Assembly: GCA_019637815.1 (NCBI GenBank)
Contig: JAHBUZ010000008.1
Location: forward strand, 1 to 64,000
Source of the DNA: Chloroflexota bacterium
GTDB taxonomy: Bacteria; Chloroflexota; Limnocylindria; Limnocylindrales; CSP1-4
Length of the DNA: 64,000 nucleotides
Reading direction: 5' to 3'
The notes beneath the pieces were generated by a model. It made no database searches. It saw nothing but the letters and a program-made list of their open reading frames with translations, and was not told the DNA's origin. Positions 58,904-64,000 of the stretch are shown piece after piece (position 1 is the first letter of the stretch; each line of letters opens with the position of its first letter). A program made the position numbers and the translations under genes.

Positions 58904-61900
58904 TCCGGCTGACCCAGCTCGCGCTGCGCTTCAAGAGCGTGACGCTGCTCATCGCAGCAGCGCTGTTCCTGATGGGCCTCGTGTCGTGGGGGAGCCTCCG
59001 CCAGGAGCTCCTGCCGGACATCCAGCTGCCCATCGTGACCGTCGTGTCCGCGATGCCCGGCTCCTCCGCCGATGACGTCGCGTCGCAGGTGACCGCGCCC
59101 ATCGAGCGCGCCCTCGCGAACGTGCCTCGGCTCGAGGGGATCCAGAGCACCTCGGCCAACTCGCTGTCCCTGGTCGTGGCCCAGTTCTCGTTCGGCACGA
59201 ACGTCAAGGACACCATGACCACGATCGACCAGCAGCTCCGCTCCGTGGCGTTGCCGGACGGCACCCAGCCCCAGGTCGCGGCGCTCGACCTCAACGACCA
59301 GCCCGTGGTCGTCGCGAGCATCGCGGCACCCGCGGGTGTGGACCCCGTGACCGTCGCCACCATCGCCCGCTCGGAGATCGTGCCCGCCGTCCAGGCCGTG
59401 GAAGGGGTCAGCAGCGTCGACCTGACGGGTGGCGCGACCCAGATGCTGACCATCCGGCTGCGTCCGGCGGACCTCGCGAGCAGTCGGATCCCGGTCGACC
59501 AGATCATCGGGGTCCTGCGCGCCAACCAGATCGCCATCCCGGCCGGCACCATGACCGACGACGGCATGCGGCTGCCGGTCACGGTCGGCCATCGGTTCGC
59601 ATCCGTGGCGGAGCTGGAGGCGCTCATCGTGGGGGCCTCGGCGACCACCCCGCCGACCCCCGTGACCCTCGGCCAGCTCGCGGATATCGCGCTCGAGGAT
59701 GTCCAGGTCTCGGGCTATGCCCGCACGGACGGTCAGCCGGCGCTCACGCTCACCGTGTCCAAGGCATCGGGCGCCAACACCGTCCAGGTCGCCGACGCGG
59801 TCCAGGCCGTCCTCGCGGAGGCCCAGGCGGGCCACCCGGACGATGTCCGCATCGAGACCATCCAGGACCTGTCGGGCTTCATCAAGGAGTCGAGCGAGGG
59901 TCTCGTGCGCGAGGGGCTGCTGGGCGCCCTGTTCGCGGTCCTGACCATCTTCCTGTTCCTGCTGAGCATGCGCTCCACGCTCGTGGCGGCGGTCAGCATC
60001 CCGCTCTCGATCCTCACCGCCATCGCGCTGTTCGGGGTCGCCGACCTGACCATCAACATCATCACGCTGGGTGGCCTCGCGGTCGCGGTGGGACGCGTCG
60101 TGGATGACTCGATCGTGGTGCTCGAGAACATCTACCGCCATCGAGCCCGGGGCGATGACATCGACACGGCCGTGCTGAACGGCACCCGTGAGGTCGCGGC
60201 GGCGATCACGAGCAGCACCATCACCACGGTCATGGTGTTCCTGCCCATCGGCTTCGTGGGCGGCATCGTGAGCCAGTTCTTCCTGCCCTTCGGGATCGCG
60301 GTCACGCTCGCGCTGCTCGCGTCGCTGGGTGTCGCGCTCACGGTCATCCCGGTGCTCGCCTGGATCTTCGTCCGGCGCGTCCATATCCAGCTCGACCCGG
60401 ACGGGGAGCTGCCGGAGACCATCTGGCAGCGCCTGTACACCCCGGTCCTCACCCTCGCCCTGCGCAGCAACATCACGCGCTGGGCGACGGTCGCCATCGC
60501 GCTCGTCCTGTTCGTGGGGTCGCTCGCGCTCACCCCGCTCCTGCCCACCGCGTTCATCGACGTGGGTGGCGAGAAGACGCTCCTGGTGACCATCCAGCCG
60601 CCCGCCGGCGCCAGCTCCGCGGATGTCTCCGCGCGGACCGCGCAGGCGGAGGCGCTCCTGCTGCCGAGCGTGGATCCGGACGTGGAGCGCATCCAGAGCA
60701 CCATCCCCGGCGATGCCGACACGGGTCTCCAGACGCTCCAGGCCGCCTTCACGGGTGGCTCGGCGCTCAGCGCGACCATGACCGTCCGGCTCCACGACGA
60801 CGTGGATGTCGTCGCCAAGGCGGAGGCGATCGAGGCGACCCTCGAGCCCATCACCGAGGGCGGCTACAGCGTCCAGGTCTCGGAGTCCCAGGCGTTCGGC
60901 GGAGCCGGCGGTCTGTCCATCGTGGTCAGTGGCGCCGACCCGGCGGCCATCCGGACCGCGAGCGACGCCATCGTGGCGGACTTCGCGACCCTGCCGGGGA
61001 CCAAGAACGTCCACAGCGACCTCGCCGCGGATGCCACCATCGTCGCGGTGGATGTGCGTCCCGAGCGGGCCGCCCTGCTCGGGCTCTCCGCGGCCCAGGT
61101 CGGCGGTCAGCTGCGCACCATCCTGACCAGCCAGTCGCTGGGCACCGTCACGCTCGCGGATGGCACGAGCGCCGAGACGCGCATCCTCGTGGACACGACC
61201 GGGCTCGATTCGGTCGAGGCGCTCCGACAGGTGCCCGTCCAGGGCAGCGTCGGCAGTGCGCCGCTCGGCCAGGTGGCGGACGTGGCGACGGTCCAGAGCC
61301 AGGGCTCGGTGACACGCGTGGACGGCTCGCCCGCGGCGACCATCACGGGCGCCATCACCAGCGACGACCAGGGCGGTGTCTCCCTCGAGGCCCAGCAGCG
61401 CGTCGATGCGCTGATCGCGAGCGGGGCCATCCCGGACGGCGTGACCATCCGCTTCGCGGGGGTCACGGCGCAGCAGAGCGAGGCCTTCGGCAGCCTGTTC
61501 CTGGCCATGGCGGTGGCGATCCTCGCGGTCTACCTCGTGATGGTCCTGGTCTTCGGCTCGCTGGTCGATCCACTGGTCATCCTGTTCTCGCTGCCGCTCG
61601 CGACGATCGGCGCCTTCCCGGCGCTGCTGCTCACCGACCGGCCCATCGGCATCAGCGCCCTCATCGGCTTCCTGATGCTCATCGGCATCGTGGTGACCAA
61701 CGCGATCGTGCTCCTGGACCTCGTGGAACAGCTGCGCCACAAGGGCATGTCCACGCACCAGGCGCTGCTCCAGGGCGGTCGGACGCGCGTGCGACCGATC
61801 CTCATGACCGCGGTCGCGACCATCCTCGCGCTCACGCCCGTGGCGCTCGGCTTCTCGGAGGGCTCGATCATCGCGGCGGAGCTGGGGACGGTCGTCATCG

Positions 61901-62064
61901 GCGGCCTGTTCAGCTCGACCATCCTGACGCTCGTGGTCATCCCGGTGGTCTACATGCTCGTGGACGGTGCCAAGCAGCGGGTGGCCGGTCGCTTCGCCGG
62001 GTTCCTTGCGGACGGCGCGGCCACGACACCCTCGGAGACACCCTCGGAGACACCCGCGGGGTAG
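58900..62064 (+). CDS. RND-superfamily (AcrB-like) efflux transporter
   Basis: 1,054 residues, HAE-RND size. Two large external loops and twelve membrane spans. Conserved: 'LRQELLPDIQLPIVTVVSAM', 'PGSSADDVASQVTAPIE', 'LAVAVGRVVDDSIVVLENIY' (paired Asp of the proton relay) and 'ISALIGFLMLIGIVVTNAIV'. No adaptor or outer-membrane channel gene is adjacent, which fits a monoderm cell. Substrate unknown. Ends in a Thr/Pro/Ser repeat. Confidence 0.92.
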   Translation: MIRLTQLALRFKSVTLLIAAALFLMGLVSWGSLRQELLPDIQLPIVTVVSAMPGSSADDVASQVTAPIERALANVPRLEGIQSTSANSLSLVVAQFSFGTNVKDTMTTIDQQLRSVALPDGTQPQVAALDLNDQPVVVASIAAPAGVDPVTVATIARSEIVPAVQAVEGVSSVDLTGGATQMLTIRLRPADLASSRIPVDQIIGVLRANQIAIPAGTMTDDGMRLPVTVGHRFASVAELEALIVGASATTPPTPVTLGQLADIALEDVQVSGYARTDGQPALTLTVSKASGANTVQVADAVQAVLAEAQAGHPDDVRIETIQDLSGFIKESSEGLVREGLLGALFAVLTIFLFLLSMRSTLVAAVSIPLSILTAIALFGVADLTINIITLGGLAVAVGRVVDDSIVVLENIYRHRARGDDIDTAVLNGTREVAAAITSSTITTVMVFLPIGFVGGIVSQFFLPFGIAVTLALLASLGVALTVIPVLAWIFVRRVHIQLDPDGELPETIWQRLYTPVLTLALRSNITRWATVAIALVLFVGSLALTPLLPTAFIDVGGEKTLLVTIQPPAGASSADVSARTAQAEALLLPSVDPDVERIQSTIPGDADTGLQTLQAAFTGGSALSATMTVRLHDDVDVVAKAEAIEATLEPITEGGYSVQVSESQAFGGAGGLSIVVSGADPAAIRTASDAIVADFATLPGTKNVHSDLAADATIVAVDVRPERAALLGLSAAQVGGQLRTILTSQSLGTVTLADGTSAETRILVDTTGLDSVEALRQVPVQGSVGSAPLGQVADVATVQSQGSVTRVDGSPAATITGAITSDDQGGVSLEAQQRVDALIASGAIPDGVTIRFAGVTAQQSEAFGSLFLAMAVAILAVYLVMVLVFGSLVDPLVILFSLPLATIGAFPALLLTDRPIGISALIGFLMLIGIVVTNAIVLLDLVEQLRHKGMSTHQALLQGGRTRVRPILMTAVATILALTPVALGFSEGSIIAAELGTVVIGGLFSSTILTLVVIPVVYMLVDGAKQRVAGRFAGFLADGAATTPSETPSETPAG

Positions 62065-62066
62065 GC

Positions 62067-62114
62067 GCGGGCGGAGCGAGACGCGGGCGGAGCGAGACGC
62101 GGGCGGAGCGAGAC
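62067..62114 (+). repeat. three perfect 16-bp tandem repeats
   Basis: GCGGGCGGAGCGAGAC repeated exactly at 62,067-62,082, 62,083-62,098 and 62,099-62,114, beginning two bases after the RND gene stop. No dyad within the unit. Probably a slippage-prone microsatellite; may sit in the 3' UTR or the next promoter region. Confidence 0.95.
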
Positions 62115-62136
62115 GTCGTCCCGTCCGGCGCCGTGT

Positions 62137-62142
62137 CATGAT
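62137..62142 (+). promoter_or_regulatory. -10-like box before the lipid kinase gene
   Basis: CATGAT ends 6 nt before ATG 62149, the spacing seen at other leaderless genes here. Weak match. Confidence 0.3.
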
Positions 62143-62148
62143 CGGGTC

Positions 62149-63096
62149 ATGCCGCCGAGCCTGCTGATCGTCAATCCCAACGCGTCACGCATCCGCGCCG
62201 CCGGCGGTGCGGATGCCTTGCTGCCCGGCATCGTGGATGCCCTCCGTCACCGGTTCGGTGTGGCCCCGGAGGTCGTGGTGCCACCGGATGCCGAGACAGC
62301 GGTGGCCGCGGCGCGCCAGGCAGCGGCCGATGGCGCACCCCTCGTGGTGGGTGTCGGTGGTGACGGCACGCAGCGCGCCATCATCACGGGCATCGCGGGG
62401 ACGGACACCCAGCTGGGCATCCTGCCCGGCGGCACGGGCAACATCCTGGCCGGTGTGCTGGGCATCCCCGGCGACATGACGGCGGCGACCGAGGTCCTGC
62501 GCACCGGCGGGTCGCGGCGCATCGACATCGGCGATGTCGTCGTGGACGACGTCGAGCGGGCGCCCGGCACGGACGTGGAGCGGACCATCTGCGCCATCGG
62601 CTGTGGCATCGGCTTCGATGCCCGCCTGATGGCCACGACGGCCACCGATGACAAGCAGCGGTTCGGGCGCTACGCCTATCTGCTCCAGGCGGTGCGGCTC
62701 GCGGCGAGCATCGGCACGGTGCCGTACCACCTCGTCGTGGATGGACGCGAGATCGAGGTCGACGCCTCGATCGCGATGGTCACGAACGTCGGCGAGGTCA
62801 TCCCGGGCGTGGTCAAGCCGCGCCTGCCGGCCGTCCCCGACGATGGCCTGCTCGACCTGTTCGTGGTCGGTGCGAGCAACGCGCTGGAAGGCATCCGCGG
62901 GCTGGCCGACCAGCTGCTGCGGACCGGGACGGGTGGCGGACCGGGCTCCCGGACGCTGCGCTTCCGATGCACCTCGGCCCGGCTGGCATCGACACCGCCC
63001 GAGCCGATCCAGATCGACGGCGACCCGCACGGCGTCGGGAGCCTCGACATCCAGGTACGACCCGCGGCGCTCAGCGTGATGGTGCCCGGCGTCTGA
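62149..63096 (+). CDS. diacylglycerol/lipid kinase family protein
   Basis: 315 residues, DagK catalytic fold. 'SLLIVNPNASRIRAAGG' at the N-terminus, 'VVGVGGDGTQRAIITGIAG' (GGDGT) and 'LGILPGGTGNILAGVLGIPG' (PGGTGN) are diagnostic; 'EVIPGVVKPRLPAVPDDGLL' and 'PIQIDGDPHG' belong to the second domain. Family members phosphorylate diacylglycerol or related lipids; which one is not deducible. Confidence 0.92.
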   Translation: MPPSLLIVNPNASRIRAAGGADALLPGIVDALRHRFGVAPEVVVPPDAETAVAAARQAAADGAPLVVGVGGDGTQRAIITGIAGTDTQLGILPGGTGNILAGVLGIPGDMTAATEVLRTGGSRRIDIGDVVVDDVERAPGTDVERTICAIGCGIGFDARLMATTATDDKQRFGRYAYLLQAVRLAASIGTVPYHLVVDGREIEVDASIAMVTNVGEVIPGVVKPRLPAVPDDGLLDLFVVGASNALEGIRGLADQLLRTGTGGGPGSRTLRFRCTSARLASTPPEPIQIDGDPHGVGSLDIQVRPAALSVMVPGV

Positions 63097-63194
63097 CGTC
63101 GGCGGGGGCCCTGTGTGTCTCCGTGGGCATGCTCCACCGCGACCGCATCGCAGCGCGCGCCTGGCGCTCCCGGGCACGCTCGGCCGCACGGGTC

Positions 63195-63200
63195 TAGACT
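63195..63200 (+). promoter_or_regulatory. -10 box for the LCP lipoprotein gene
   Basis: TAGACT, about 103 nt before GTG 63304; no good -35. The leader contains an AGGGAG about 12 nt before the start codon. Confidence 0.35.
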
Positions 63201-63303
63201 GCTTCGGCGCCCCCGAGGCGCACCGAAGGGCCAGCAGGGAACGTCGCCCAAGGTTCCCGTCGGCCGTGACAGAGTGCACGACCAACAGGGAGTCTCGCAT
63301 CAC

Positions 63304-64000
63304 GTGAACATCGTCGTCCGCCGCGGCATGGCGCTCGCCATGCTCGTCATCCTCGTGACGGGATGCACCTTCGCCGGGTCGCTGGGCACGCCCGCACCCA
63401 CCGGCCAGCCCGGTGCGAGCGATACACCGATCGGCACCGATACCCCGTCGACCCCGACCAGGGCCCCGTCGACCCCGACCCCCACGGTCCGACCCGTCAC
63501 CGGGCCAACGGCCACACCCGCGCCCACCGAGATCCCGGGCCTGGACCGCCTGCTCGGCAAGGACGGCCGATACACCATCCTGCTGCTGGGTGTCGACTCT
63601 CGCGGCAAGTCCATCAGCGGCCGGACGGACACCATCATGTTCGTGAGCCTCAACCCCAAGACCGGGCGCGTGGTCATGGCCAGCCTCCCGCGGGACACGG
63701 TCCAGGTGCCCATCGCGAACGGCCGGACGTACGGCAGCGGCTTCGTGCGCATCAACGGCCTGCTGGCCGAGCTGTCCCGCGGCGTGAGCCGGGGCAAGGG
63801 CCTCCAGCGCATGGTCAGCGCGATGGAGTACATGTCGGGCATCGAGATCGACAACTACGCCATGATCGGGTTCCGGGGTGTGCGTGGCCTCGTCAACTCC
63901 GTCGGCGGCGTGGACGTCAAGCTGGACAAGCCGCTCGTGGACCTGTCGATGCACATCGTCATGAAGGGCAAGAAGGGACTCCGCCTGAAGGCCGGCAGGA
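63304..64000 (+). CDS. LytR-CpsA-Psr family lipoprotein (3' end outside window)
   Basis: 232 residues visible. Lipoprotein signal with Cys21 ('AMLVILVTGC'), a ~50-residue Thr/Pro spacer, then the LCP domain: 'YTILLLGVDSRGKSISGRTD', 'TIMFVSLNPKTGRVVMASLP' + RDT, 'FVRINGLLAE', 'GIEIDNYAMIGFRGVRGLVN' and 'VGGVDVKL'. LCP enzymes attach polymers from undecaprenyl phosphate to the cell wall. Conserved Asp/Arg (LLGVDSR, SLPRDT) are present. GTG start; a lipoprotein rather than the usual membrane-anchored form. Confidence 0.9.
   Translation, partial: MNIVVRRGMALAMLVILVTGCTFAGSLGTPAPTGQPGASDTPIGTDTPSTPTRAPSTPTPTVRPVTGPTATPAPTEIPGLDRLLGKDGRYTILLLGVDSRGKSISGRTDTIMFVSLNPKTGRVVMASLPRDTVQVPIANGRTYGSGFVRINGLLAELSRGVSRGKGLQRMVSAMEYMSGIEIDNYAMIGFRGVRGLVNSVGGVDVKLDKPLVDLSMHIVMKGKKGLRLKAGR

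Noticed and set aside
58687-62139. 1,150-codon minus-strand frame
   Set aside because: Antisense to the RND pump; rich in His/Arg/Asp/Gly repeats, no family signature.

Overview
This 64 kb window is a very GC-rich, gene-dense bacterial chromosome segment. I infer a Chloroflexota (Limnocylindria/Ellin6529-like) source. The reasons are extreme GC, a glutamate-mutase-L-like protein paired with an uncharacterised partner, zinc-type S4/S14/L36, no outer-membrane efflux partners and frequent leaderless genes. The assignment is not proven by sequence alone. I saw no tRNA, rRNA, CRISPR or insertion sequence.

Region 1 (1-17,605): the S10-spc-alpha superoperon in canonical order from rpsJ to rplQ, with secY, adk, map, infA, rpmJ, rpoA, truA and then rplM-rpsI. 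A promoter and a structured leader precede infA. Region 2 (17,657-27,497): a TPR gene, then cdaA-cdaR-glmM-glmS (c-di-AMP synthesis joined to UDP-GlcNAc precursor supply), acpS, nnrD, alr and a small conserved-looking gene. Region 3 (27,531-38,556): a MutL-like ASKHA protein with its partner; the t6A set tsaE-tsaB-rimI-tsaD; rsmA-ispE-ridA; glmU and a CNNM-type membrane protein. Region 4 (38,713-44,118): a minus-strand polyprenyl synthase, recO, two paralogous secreted proteins of unknown family, and glyS. Region 5 (44,296-52,401): a 1,361-residue multidomain protein with an eCIS-cargo-like N-terminal tag and a C-terminal HExxH peptidase motif, then a ferredoxin-NADP reductase-like protein and ppdK. 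Region 6 (52,613-64,000): an ECF sigma factor with a membrane partner, a frameshifted methyltransferase, a cupredoxin, a DUF2330-like protein and an AI-2E family transporter (all minus strand); then marR-RND pump, a lipid kinase and a partial LCP lipoprotein.

The most unusual signal is a set of five 22-codon mini-ORFs at four operon junctions (rplN/rplX, secY/adk twice, glmS/acpS, nnrD/alr). Each starts on the stop codon of the gene before it (ATGA or TGATG). At three junctions the last 8-13 codons are a diverged copy of the C-terminus of that gene. The repeat offset differs between junctions (65 or 68 bp) but the ORF length does not, which points to the ORF being the maintained unit. Other junctions hold similarly coupled mini-ORFs of other lengths without clear tail copying.

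Many isolated genes have a TAnnnT-type -10 box ending 6-7 nt before the start codon, implying leaderless transcripts; this also helped choose several starts.
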